A stretch of 41,581 nucleotides of DNA, from positions 1 through 41,581 of the IMG/VR virus record IMGVR_UViG_3300031987_000002; one strand, 5' to 3'. The notes beneath the pieces are model-generated. The model made no database searches, was not told the DNA's origin, and saw only the letters and a list, made by a program, of their open reading frames with translations. The stretch's first letter is position 1, and each line of letters opens with the position of its first letter. Position numbers and translations under genes: made by a program. The DNA is from a virus. Shown here piece after piece: positions 1 through 10,500 of the stretch.

Positions 1-2
1 CC

Positions 3-119
3 AGGTACATGGCCCAGCGGCAGGAAATGATGCAGTGGTACGCGGATTATCTGGATGCACTGAAAGACGGGAGCGCAGAAAGTCGGGCAGACGAATTTAA
101 GCAAAGAGTGTTGTGGTAG
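3..119 (+). CDS. C-terminal end of a P4-type tyrosine integrase (partial)
   Basis: This is the only plus-strand gene fragment. An open frame enters from the left edge and runs 38 codons to a TAG at 117-119. The peptide includes YMAQRQEMMQWYADYLDAL. A helix of the form RxxMMQWWADYLD is the usual extreme C-terminus, beyond the catalytic tyrosine, of P4/CP4-57-type prophage integrases, so I infer an integrase for site-specific recombination. No catalytic residue (R, HxxR, Y) lies in the window, so the call rests on tail similarity alone. The gene ends 6 nt from the stop of the convergent spanin gene, with no obvious terminator between them. Codon use is typical of coding sequence. If correct, the phage is temperate and an att site probably lies just left of the window. 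Confidence 0.6.
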   Translation, partial: RYMAQRQEMMQWYADYLDALKDGSAESRADEFKQRVLW

Positions 120-125
120 CGCCCC

Positions 126-647
126 TCAAGGTGGCACCCTCCTGAGCGTCAGCAGATATGCCCGGCAGGAATTGTAAGCCGCGCTCAACGTCTCTATCTC
201 TGTCAGGGCTTCTCTAAGGCGTCGAGAATTTTCTTCTGGTAGTACCCCGCTGGCCTGGCCGGCGTCTTCTTCACCAGATCCGGTACCGGCGGCGGCGTCA
301 CCTTCGGCGCTTCCACCACATGCCCGGGGCTCGGTGACAACGCGCACCCGTACAGGGCGCTGCTCAAGGCGAGCGGCAAGGCGGCTAATTTCAGATTTGG
401 CTTGCTCATCCAGTTTCTCCCGTTCTTCTGCCAGGCGGTGCAACTCCGCTTCCTTTCGGTCGCGGTCGGCTTTCAGCTTGACCAGCCGCTGCTCGGCCAG
501 TCGGTTGGTCATTTCTACTTGAGCGGCCAGTTTCGCCCACTTCTCAAGTACGGATTCCCGGCCGTTGGCAAACCCATAGAAGAAAATGCCCACGGCCACC
601 AGAACCACCACGGCTGCACCCAGCAACTTGGTACGGACATTAGTCAC
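126..647 (-). CDS. Rz: Rz-like inner-membrane spanin (i-spanin)
   Basis: This is the inner-membrane subunit of the spanin complex, which fuses inner and outer membranes in the last step of lysis. The 173-residue product has one N-terminal membrane segment (about residues 6-25, TKLLGAAVVVLVAVGIFF region) followed by a long charged coiled coil, as expected for Rz. I chose GTG at 647: it follows GGGAGG by 5 nt and overlaps the endolysin stop by 8 nt (GTGACTAA). The upstream in-frame ATG at 680 has no ribosome-binding site. Residues after about 105 become rich in G, A, S, E and D exactly where Rz1 is encoded in the +1 frame, a mark of overprinting. The last gene of the lysis cassette, it ends tail-to-tail with the integrase fragment. 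Confidence 0.85.
   Translation of the reverse strand: MTNVRTKLLGAAVVVLVAVGIFFYGFANGRESVLEKWAKLAAQVEMTNRLAEQRLVKLKADRDRKEAELHRLAEEREKLDEQAKSEISRLAARLEQRPVRVRVVTEPRACGGSAEGDAAAGTGSGEEDAGQASGVLPEENSRRLREALTEIETLSAAYNSCRAYLLTLRRVPP
203..409 (-). CDS. Rz1: Rz1-like outer-membrane spanin lipoprotein, embedded in Rz
   Basis: This 68-residue prolipoprotein lies wholly inside Rz in the +1 frame. It has a basic start (MSKPNLK), a hydrophobic stretch and a lipobox ending LYGC (Cys22), so the mature lipoprotein is about 47 residues. The mature part is proline-rich (VTPPPVPDLVKKTPARP), typical of o-spanins that reach across the periplasm to bind Rz. A GGGAG ribosome-binding site lies 7 nt before the ATG. 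Tyrosine at the -2 position of the lipobox is uncommon but tolerated. The nested arrangement matches that of lambda and many proteobacterial phages, so the call is firm although the protein is short. Confidence 0.85.
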   Translation of the reverse strand: MSKPNLKLAALPLALSSALYGCALSPSPGHVVEAPKVTPPPVPDLVKKTPARPAGYYQKKILDALEKP

Positions 648-1185
648 CTTTGCCTCCCTGAACAGAAATACACTTTTCATGCCGGTCTATTTGGCGCTTC
701 CAGACACCCCAACACCGCTGGTTTGGCTCCCCATTAACGCGGGTTGAACAGTCGTACCCGCCTGCGTATCTCCACATCAGCAGAGCATCACACGCTTTGG
801 CATGATTGCCGGCAAGCAGGTGGCGGCGCATGGATGAGCGCTTCCAGTTGCCAATGCCGTACTGCCCCACAAAATCCAGATACAGGTCATACTCGGTCTG
901 GTGGAGCTTCACGCCCGGAATTGAGGCCTTGAACTTCTGTTCATCGGCTTTGAACAGATTGCGGGCCAATTCCTCGGCCCGCTTCGGAGTGATGGCGGGA
1001 TCATCCAGATTCACCCGGGTACCGTCCTCATACCGCGTACTGCCGTACCCGATAGTGGGCACATCGCCTTCCACCGGGATCACGGGCTTTTCGGTGTAGC
1101 CTTCATAGGCCGCCCAGGACGAGAAGCCGCCCGCACTGAGCGTGAGGGCTCCAACCGCAATTCGTTTACGAAGGGCAGGAATCAT
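640..1185 (-). CDS. SAR-type endolysin, GH24 lysozyme family
   Basis: Muramidase that cuts peptidoglycan at lysis. The 181-residue product starts with a weakly hydrophobic Gly/Ala/Ser-rich segment (residues 9-27) after KRIA, the hallmark of a signal-arrest-release domain that holds the enzyme inactive in the membrane until the holin depolarises it. The glycosidase motif begins at E28 (AAYEGY), with D41 and T44 in GDVPTIGYGST. The Asp lies 13 residues after the Glu rather than the T4-lysozyme spacing of 9, as in a variant set of phage endolysins with an IPVxGD loop. C-terminal parts (GNWKRSSMRRHLLAG, CWGVWKRQ) fit the family. It overlaps the holin 3' end by 20 nt and is preceded by GGAGGGTGGAAG. 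Its stop overlaps the Rz start. Confidence 0.85.
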   Translation of the reverse strand: MIPALRKRIAVGALTLSAGGFSSWAAYEGYTEKPVIPVEGDVPTIGYGSTRYEDGTRVNLDDPAITPKRAEELARNLFKADEQKFKASIPGVKLHQTEYDLYLDFVGQYGIGNWKRSSMRRHLLAGNHAKACDALLMWRYAGGYDCSTRVNGEPNQRCWGVWKRQIDRHEKCISVQGGKGD

Positions 1186-1438
1186 CGTCTTCCACCCTCC
1201 GCTTCAAATCAGCAATGCGCAGTTCGCTCTCTTTCTGCTCCCGCTTGTCCCTCCGGTGTTGGAAGTACACGTTGGCCGCGAAGCCGCACAGACCAATGAG
1301 GACGGCCGACAGACCGATCCAGTTGATTTCTGCCAGCCAACCAAGAAAGCCCGCAAACGCACTACCCATCGTTACCTTATGGGCAACACTTTGAGCCATT
1401 TGGTCGGCGGCCGTGGTATGCCCCAGGTCAAGCGCCAT
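1166..1438 (-). CDS. Holin, two-transmembrane (HP1/class II-like)
   Basis: Small membrane protein of 90 residues with two predicted helices, about residues 22-37 and 40-59 (WIGLSAVLIGLCGFAANVYF). A strongly charged C-terminal tail follows (HRRDKREQKESE, RIADLKRR). Size, topology and tail match class II phage holins of the HP1 type. Its role would be to time lysis and trigger the SAR endolysin next to it. I chose ATG at 1438, preceded by GGCGGGA. The frame is open back to a GTG at 1474, but that codon has no ribosome-binding site. It is the first gene of the lysis unit and lies about 70 nt downstream of a copy of the CCCTGTAGGGTT element. Confidence 0.75.
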   Translation of the reverse strand: MALDLGHTTAADQMAQSVAHKVTMGSAFAGFLGWLAEINWIGLSAVLIGLCGFAANVYFQHRRDKREQKESELRIADLKRRVEDDDSCPS

Positions 1439-1502
1439 GATGTCCCGCCTATCTACCTTTCCATGTGAATTCACGGGTAGATTGGCGAGGATCGTTACTG
1501 AC

Positions 1503-1520
1503 TTCTAACCCTACAGGGAG
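1503..1520 (-). promoter_or_regulatory. Copy D of the conserved CCCTGTAGGGTT element, ahead of the lysis genes
   Basis: On the minus strand the site reads CTCCCTGTAGGGTTAGAAG. It sits 4 nt after the stop of the giant gene and about 70 nt before the holin ATG. The 12-nt core CCCTGTAGGGTT is identical to copies at 15946-15960 and 40481-40495, and all have the same orientation relative to the next gene. CCCT/AGGG is an inverted repeat with a 2-nt spacer, so a dimeric protein could bind. No good sigma70 -10/-35 pair is seen next to it. Promoter, operator or RNA-processing roles are all inference. Confidence 0.5.
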
Positions 1521-1523
1521 TGG

Positions 1524-4500
1524 TCAGTTTCCAGGCAGCTCGTTACGCAGGTAGTTCAGCTTCTTGTCGATCAGAACACCCTCACGCGCTTTGCCCCGGT
1601 TCTCGGCCCGGCGCATCATCGAGCTTTGGATGGTGTCGAACGTGATAGCCACCCTCGGGTTACGGCGGTTGAATTCGCGGATCTTCTGCCGCAGGCGGTC
1701 CCGCATTTCCGTATCACCGGTGCGAGTCGCCACTGCAAAGCGGTTCAGCAGGTTGCGGCGCTCTCCGATAATCCGCTGCTCGGCATTCTTCAGGGCTGAG
1801 TTCCGGTCGTACTTCTCGGCAATGCTGGCCGGCATGAAGCCCATAGACTGCGCTATCACTTCCCAGGCGCTGGCCTTGTCCACCATGGAGTAGCCGTTCA
1901 GAGACTGGACGCCCTCGTTGGAGTACCGCACACCGCGCAGCAGGTCTTTGCCCGCTTTTGGCAGCATGGTCTCAATGCCGCGCGCGATGTGGCCTTCGCC
2001 CATGATGCTGAGACCGGAGAAAACGTTAGCGATAACTGCCGGCGCCGCGCCCAGGGCTTGCTCCATCCAGTAGTAATAAGCATCGCGGCCTTCCAGCTCC
2101 CTATAGGGGGAGAAGAACCACAGGTGCCCCATACCAATCCGCTCGGTAAGACTCAGGTTGGCCAATTCACCCGGCACCCCACGGAAGAAAATGCCGGCGG
2201 CATCTTCACCCAGGGCTTCAGTCACGTACCGCTTGATTTTGTCCTCGGCCGTCCAAGGGTCGTCGTCATCATCCATGAAGTTCAAGACCGTCAGCAGGGC
2301 CTGAGCCCCAGGCACACCCATCATGCCAGCCATCAGGGCAAACATGCCGTAGATGCCGGCAAGGCGGCGCATGGCCTCACGGCGAACTTCCTTGCTTTCA
2401 CCCTTCAATGCCTGACGCATATCAATCGCCAGCCGGGACAGCATGTTGATACTGTGCTGACGGAACACCAGCAGGATCTTGGCGGTATCGCCTTGCATGT
2501 ATCGGGCTCGGTTGCCGCTGGAATAGTCGAAGTGCACCGTCCAGGTCAGCTCGGCGGCCTCCTTGATTGCCTGCTTGTGGTTCAGGCCGGCGTTCCGGCC
2601 CATCCGGTAGGCGGCCAGTGAGGTCACTTCCCGGTTGTACCGCTCGGCATGGTGGAACATGAAACTGATTGCCCCCATAACCTTGTGACGCACCGCGCTG
2701 TATTCCACGCCAGTTTCACCCACACCGGCCAGGTCGTGCGCCTGAGTCTTGTCGATCAGGCCCAGGCGCATGAACTCGTCAAACGCGGCCTTCTCGTCGC
2801 CGGTCAAGTTCTTCTCAACGTGGCCCCGGCCCTTCACGAACTCACCGGATGCTTTCAGCAGTTCAGCCGTGGCCTTGCGCTCACTCTTGAACCGGGTGCC
2901 AAGCACGGGAACGCCCATCATAAAGGTCTGAGTGGTGTTCACGAACGCGGCCGCCGGCGTGATACCCAGCTGGTACGCAAACGCGAATGAGGTAATGTGC
3001 TGAGCCAACTTCCCGCCCTTGGGGTTCATCACCCACTCATGGCGCCGGCGCAGCTCGTTGGCCACGGTCATGGCATCGGCTGAGTCTTCGGCGTCGCTGG
3101 CCTGTTCTTCCACCTGCTCAACCAGCTCGTCCATTTCCAGGTTGTGCTTGAGCCGCGCAATCTGGTGGGATGAGTGGAACATGGTGCTGGCGAACACTCG
3201 CATGGCGTCCTGGTCATACCCCGGAACCTTCTTCCGGTGGATGAAGCTTTTTCGCATGGAGAAATCCGGCAGCGTTTCGAGATACATCTGGTAAATCGCA
3301 TCATTGAGCGATTCATCGTCCACGTTCTCCGACACCAACTCCTGAATGTCGGCCACGAAACCCGGGTCAATGGCTCCCTGGATGTCCTCTTTGTTGGACT
3401 GCCGGCCGGTGGTGACCTCAAGATCCGGGTAATCCTTACCCAGCTGTTCGGCGGCTTCTTCCATATCCGCAGCCTTCTCAAACATGCTGAACGAGCGCAG
3501 GGTACCGTCCTTCTCGCGCAAGGCCACAAAGTAATCACCGAACCGCTTGAGCGGGAAATAGGGCTCATCCACCCGCATCTGCTCAAACTTCTGGCGAAGG
3601 AGCATGGTGCGAGAGGTGCGGCCGTGATCCGCTGACGCTACCCGCTTCTTGTATTTTTCCTCGGCTTCCTCGATGGCCTGGTCCTGCTCAGGGCCGGTCA
3701 ACTCGTCCTTGGCCTTCCGGATCTCCAACTGCAGATCCCGGGCAGCTCGGCGCTTGGCAAATTCGGCGCTCTTGCGGATGTTCTCGGCAATGGCGTCCTC
3801 CATCGCTTTCACTTGATCGCCGTAGGCATCCCGAACGTCCTTGAACAGCTGTTGCTGGGTGGCCGGCAACTTCTCGTACCGCGCCCGCAGGATCTGGTAC
3901 AGCGCCTTGTCAGCGTTCTTCTTTCGGGGCTTGGACGGGTCAATGCCGGCAATGGTGGCATCGTGCATTAGCTTATCCAGGGGCGCTGCATTCTTGTCAC
4001 GCAGGCCAAGCACGGTTTTCACCTTGTCCTTCACAACGCCCTCGCTCATGCGCTCTTTGAGCCAGCGCTGTGCCAACTGGTCGTAGCGGGTGTGCATCTC
4101 GTTCCGGTCGGCGTCCATGGCCCGCTTCTCGTCCAGATAGCGGTCCAGGGCGGTCATGCCCTTGGGCGCGAAGTCGCGCAGGTACATCAGCGGAAGGGCG
4201 CCCAACCCGGCCGGTTTCAGGTCGGCCAGCTTGCCCTTGATTCGGCGGGTCATTTTCTTGCCGAAGGCGGCGGACGCCTGGCCACGCGGGATGGATGATG
4301 GATTGGCCGTGGTCCGGCTGAACGCTGGGATGTCAGCGCCCTTGCCCTGGATGTCGGCGGAAAAATCTCGACGGGGAGCCTCGCGGCCGCGCTCAAATGC
4401 TCGAGCAATCAGATCAATCCGGCTGCGCAGCTCGTTGACGCCAATGCTGTCATTGATCCAGCCAGCTTTCACCAGAAGGCGCTTGACCGCACGGAAGATG

Positions 4501-7500
4501 GTACGCCAGCCCCGTTGCAGCCAGTTAATACGGGTCTGAGCAAGTGAGCCAAGCAATTCCTCGGCGTACAGCCGGTTCGCCTGCTCCTTGTTCAACTTGG
4601 CGGATTTTGCCACGGGTTCATAGTCAGAGACGACCTGATCCCAGAGGGCTTTTACTTCCCGGCTTTCTTGCGTCGCTTGCTGAACATCGCGGTAAAGCTG
4701 GTTGCGGTCTTCAACCTTAAAGAATCCCAGGCCCTTGTGAACCAAGATTTCTTCCTGCAACGCCTCATTGACCGAACGCCGGCTATCAAAAGCTGTTCGG
4801 ACGAGGTGAAGGGTGTCTTCCGTGCTGACGTACTGCCCTGAGATTGCGGCCGCACTGTCTCGGGCCTGGTCGAAGCCGGGAAGGGTTCTGGCTGTATCGT
4901 GAATTTGGACTCGGACATTGGCGGCTCCCGGGTAGCGCTCAAAGAACCGATCCACTGTAGCCTGCACGGCATCCCGTGACAATCCACGGGACACGGCGCC
5001 AGACTGGCGCATGAACGCTGGCGTTTCTTGTTCGCCATCGCCCTCGCCGGATTTCTCGACCACGCCAGGGGCCTCAAACTCACGTTCCTGATAGAGCGTG
5101 AAGCCCTGGCCGTCTTTCACCTCCATGTAGGGGATGGCTACGGTGCCGTTCTTGTCCTCGGCTAGAACATACCAGCCCTGGTCGTTCCAGCGGTGACCGG
5201 TCACGGTGAAAGGCTCGCCGTTCCACAACACTTCGGTCTCCACCGGGGCGCCGGTGCGCAGCCATGCCGGCGGGGCTACCGGGTTGTCCTGCAGGTCTTG
5301 CTCCAAGTCGGCCAGCTGCTTTTCCAGCCGCTTCAACTCGTCGGCCTGCTGGAAGGGCTCTTTGGATACCTTCTCGGCCCGGTCCCGGGAATCCCGGTTT
5401 TCCTGGATCTTGCGGCGCAGGTTTTCCAGACGGTCACCGAAGCCGCGCAAGGTCGCCTCAAAGCTGGCAATGGTCGGCTTGTTGGAAAGAACCTCTACCC
5501 CGTTGCCGTAGTCCGCGTAAAGCTGGGGCTCGGCCGCATTCTCGGCCATGCCGATGGCAAGTTTCAGGTCGCCGTAGGTGCCCACCTCCCGAACCGGGGA
5601 GCCCATACGGATGTTCTTGCTGACATACTGCCCAAGGGCTTCTTGAGCTTTGCCGCGCTCGGTATAGGCCTTCCCGTCAATGGTGGCGGTGAAGTCGTTG
5701 CCAGCATTGGCCTTGAGGGAGCTGGTGGTACGCTGCTCAGCGTTGACTGACTCGTAGCGGTCCACTCGCTCTTGGTCTGAGTTGATGGAGGATGTCAGGT
5801 TGCGGACCTGACGCTTGGCATTGGCGATACCCTGGCTGTGCAACCGCTCCCGCTGCATGACCATGTTGATTTTCTTCTCAATCTTGGCCCGCTGCAAAAC
5901 CCGCGCATCACCAGCCGCTTCCGCGAAGGACTCCAACATATCGTTGTCTTCGTCGGTGGCGCCATCCGCGTCGATAATACGAACGCTGTCATCGGCTTTC
6001 AGGAACTTCTCGATGAATTGCTGCTTCTTCACCAACAGCTGCCAGCGCCGGCCGTCAATGCGGTCGGTCAGGTAGCGATACTCCCGAACCGTGTTCCACT
6101 GGTTGCCCTGGCGCTGGCCGCGCCCATTGCGTTGTTCCAGGTCGCCAGGCATCCAGGGGGCGTCCATGTGGTGCATGGCCCGCAAGTTCTTCTGCATGTT
6201 CACACCCACACCCAGGGACTGAGTGGAGCCGATCACCACGCGAATCTCGGAGCGGTTCATGGCGTCCGCAATCGCGGCCCGCTTATCCTTGCTGGTGGCG
6301 CCGGTCACCAAGGCGATTTGGTGCCGTGGGATGCCCTGCTGAACCATCCGCTCCACCATATCGTGAGCGGTGGAGAAAACCTTTTTGGTCCGCTTTCGCT
6401 TGTTGCCGTTCTCGTCAGTGATTGATTCGGTCGCGCTCTTGCTCAGGCCCAGCTGGGTAAAAATCACCTGAGTAGCACGCTCATCGGAGTTGTAGACCTC
6501 CATCACGTTCTTGATAACGCGGGACGGCTTGCTGTTGGGGTCGTCGGGTACCTTGCCTTCTTCGCCTGCCAATTCCTCGGCATACATGAGACGGGCGTCA
6601 AAGCTGACCTTCGCGGCCAGACCTTCGTAAACAATCGGGGATTGCGGGTCACCACGGCGCATGGCCTTCACCCGCTCTTTCCCGCTCATGGCCCGGAACT
6701 GCTTGGCGTACTCCTGGATCTTTGCGAAATGCGCCCGCTGATCGTCGGTCAGGTCCGCCGTTTCGTTCAGAACCTGCTTGTACGGCCGGTCCTTCGCGCC
6801 TTCGGTACGGCCGTTGAGCAATTCAGCCCGTTCCAGCTCGGTCAGGCTCGGGTCGCTCAGGGTCTTGCCAGACTTGGTTTTCCGGGGCTGCATTTCCGGC
6901 ATATCCTCGGAAAACACAACGTCCATGTACTGGCCAACCATCCGGCGCAATTCCGGCGTGTTCACGAACTTGGACAGGCGGGTGACCGACTCGTATTCAC
7001 CAGCGGCGGTCAGCTCGATGTCCATTTCTTCCTGAGCGAAGGAACCGAACCAGCCGTCCCACTGATCCAGCCCGGCCTCCTGCATCTCTTCCTCCATGAT
7101 GTAGCGCATCTGGTGGAAGGCTTCGGTCATGGAGTTGGTCAGCGGAGTGCCAGAGAAGGTGTGCACGTTGCCGCCACTGTTCATTCCGCGCACGTACTTG
7201 AGCATAAAGCGCAGAGCAATCGACTTGGCGTTCGACTGCGTGTTCATGCCCTTGATACGCATCTTGGTGGCCAGGGGCGGCTTCTTGAACTCGTGCACCT
7301 CATCGACCAGAACCATATCAATGCCCAGGTCTTCAAAGGGAATGGCGCCCTCTTTGCTGGACCGTATGGCCTGCTTCTTGATGCTGGCGATGATGTTGTT
7401 CCGGGCTTTCACCAGCTCCTTGGCGGTCGGTGAACGCAACTTGGCCAGCTCGTCCTTCACTTCCTCGGGATCGCCCAGCATATCCTTGGTGATTTCAACG

Positions 7501-10500
7501 CCATCATCCTTGGCCGCTTCTTCGGCCTCGGCCATCAGCTCGTCAATGTCCTGCTGAGCCATCTGCATCAGCGTTTCTTCTTTGAAGCCGATGTTATTGA
7601 TGAGCGAGTGAGGCAGAACAATGGTGTCCCAATCGTCGTTGGCAATCTGGCGCATTCGGGTCGCAATCTGCTTCTTGTCCAGATTGTCGATGTAGAGGAT
7701 TTTGGCCGCCGGGTACATCTGCTGGATTTCGTTGGCCACGCTCTTGCTGTTGGCGTTATGGGCCAGGAGTAGCGGCTTCTTGGCAATCCCGTAGCGTCGG
7801 GACTCTACCGCGATACCGCCCATGGTGAAGGTCTTGCCGGTACCAACTTCGTGGGCATTGATGGACTTCCGGGTAACCAGCGCCCGCCAGATTGCGTTTT
7901 GCTGGTGTTCCCGAAGGTCGAACGGACCATTGCCCAGGGAGAGCGCCATGCCCTCCATGGCCATGAACGAGCCGTCATAGGTCGGAATGGCGTAGCTGTT
8001 GCGGGTCTCGTTGTATTCGCGCTCAAGGTCTTCTCGGCGCTCGGGGTCGCTCCATACCCATTCCCCGAACTTCATCCGCATTTCAGCAACTTTGCCGTTC
8101 ACCTCGGTGGTGGCGGCGGTATTCACATATTCCTTGCCGTCCGTGTCCTTGCTCTTGATGGTCACGGGGCGGTTGCTGATAGCGGCATTGACCAGCTTGC
8201 TGAACGGGTACTTTTCGGTACCGTAACCGCTGCTGGCTTCCGGCCGGCGGTTAAGGTCGCTGTCCATGCGGATCTTCCACTGGCCAGCCCGGTAGGTCAC
8301 TTCAATGCCGCTGGTGCTACTCAGGCCAAGCATTTCGGCCACAAACTGAGCGTAATACTCCTTCGGTACCCAGGTGGCACCCATCTGGGTTTCGATGTTG
8401 AAGTACGGGATGTCCTTCGGCTTCACCCGCTCCAACGCTTCCACGTTCCGCTTCATGCGGGTGTCGCCGGATTCTAGCGCCGCCTTGGCCTGGCGCAGCT
8501 TCTGGCGCACGTTTCCGGACAGGTAAATGTCAGCGGATTCGATGTCGCCGTTGGGCAGGTCGAAAATCGCGCCCTTCTCGATCAGCTCCTTACGAACCGA
8601 CTGCTCGGATTTCTTGGCAATCCTGGCTATCTCACCCAGGGTCGGGTTTACATACTGGTTCCGGGCAACCACATAGGCCTCGGAAACCGAAGGATTCTTG
8701 ATCTTCTTCGGCTCCCGAATGGTGCTTTTAGTGAGGATGTCTGACGGCTCGTACCCCTCGCCCGCTTTTCGCTCAAGGGCCGCCAGGGCCGGGTAGAACG
8801 GATCTTGAATGCGCTGCAGGTACTTCAGGCCAAAACTGCCGTTCAGCTGGCCATGCTCGTCCACAAACGAATCGTACTGACGCTTCAGCTCCTTTCGCTT
8901 CGCGGTGGCGCTTTCGTCAACATCGCGTTCGGCGTCAATCAGTTCGCCGTAGGCCTTCCGGAGCCCGATCAGGCGGTCAAGCTGATCCTCTCGCGCCTTG
9001 GTGGTCGCCTCGGATTTAACTGCGTACTTGACGACATCCGAAGCGTTGGCAATGTATTCGCCGCGAACCACGCCCAGGGCGCCGTCCTTGTCCCGGACCA
9101 ACGAACCCTCGCGGTCGTCCAGGTGATTCGCCACGTAGCTGATTTGCTTGCTGCCAGAATCCTCTAGGTAGGCGCCGTCTGGCACCTTGGCGGCAATTTC
9201 TTTCAGGCGGTCAGCCACATTATCCGGGCGGTGCACGATCAAGCCGGGGCGGCCGCTGGTGGTGCCGTGGCCAAAGTCTACGGTACCAATCACGTTGTCC
9301 GGGTTGTTGGCGAAATACTCATTAATGAATACTTCCTCACCGCTCGGGGTCTTCACTGGCACAGAATCCAGCCAGCCTGCATCCGTGGGAACCATGCCCA
9401 GCCTTTCCGGACGCTTGCGCAGGATGATGATGTCGGTCACCACTTTGGTACCGGCGTACTCCTGAAATGCTCCGGTCGGGAGACGATACGCGGCCACCAG
9501 CTCACCCTTGCGGGCCAGCTCGTTGCGGATCACCTTGTTCTTTTTGTCCATGCTGCCATGCGTGGTAATGCCCACCACAAGGCCGCCGGGGCGAGTCTGA
9601 TCAAGCCCCTTGAGGAAAAAGTAGTCGTGCAGATTGGGGTTTAACTTCTGGTACCGGCGGTCGGGCACCTCGATATTGGCGAACGGCCAGTTACCAATCA
9701 CCACATCGTAGAAGTTATCTGGGGTCTTCGATTCCTCGTACCCCATGACGTTGATGTTGGCGTCCGGGTACAGCATTTGAGCCATGCCCCCGGTTACCGG
9801 GTCCAGCTCGATACCAGCCAGGTTGCTGCGGGTCTTCAATTCCTCCGGCATCATGCCGAAGAAGTTACCGATACCCATGGATGGCTCAAGAACGCGGCCG
9901 CCCCTGAATCCCATCTTCTTGACCATATCCCACATGGCCATGACGGTGGGTGGATCGGTGTAGTGGGCATTGATGATGGAGCGCTGCATCCCCTCCCATT
10001 CAGACTGCCCCAGCTGGTCACGTAGCCAGGCATCGCGTTCCTCCCAGCCTTTCTTGGGCTTGGGGTTCTTCCAGGTGCCCTGGAAAAGCTCTTGGCCAAA
10101 CGAGCCCCAGCCGGTATAGGCGGCGATTACGCGCTGGTCGTCTTCGGTAATTGAGCGTCCGGTATCGCGGATGTCATTGAATCGCTCAATGGCTGCCTGG
10201 TTCTTCTTGAAGCGCTGAACCTGGCCACCACCAACGATCTCGAGGGGGTTGTCATAATGGAAGTTGCCGGGGCCGGGGGCGGCCTCACTGCGGGGCTCAG
10301 GCGTTACGCCTGTACTGCTTCGTCCTCTTGACTGTTCTCCGGCTCCATCATCAGGTGCATTCTCTCGGCCTGCTCCCGCGCGTCCGTCACCGGGTACCCC
10401 TGATCCATCAGGCTGTCCATTTCCTGCCACATCCGTTCCTGCAGAACGGTCGCCAGCTTGTTTGTCAGCCCGGCCGCCATCAGCCGCTGCCACATCTTCG

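Noticed and set aside
341-360. GCGCCCTGTACGGGT look-alike within Rz
   Set aside because: Lies inside two overlapping coding frames with no gene start following; likely chance.
648-680. ATG at 680 as the Rz start
   Set aside because: No ribosome-binding site before it; GTG at 647 has GGGAGG at 5 nt and the usual start/stop overlap with the endolysin.
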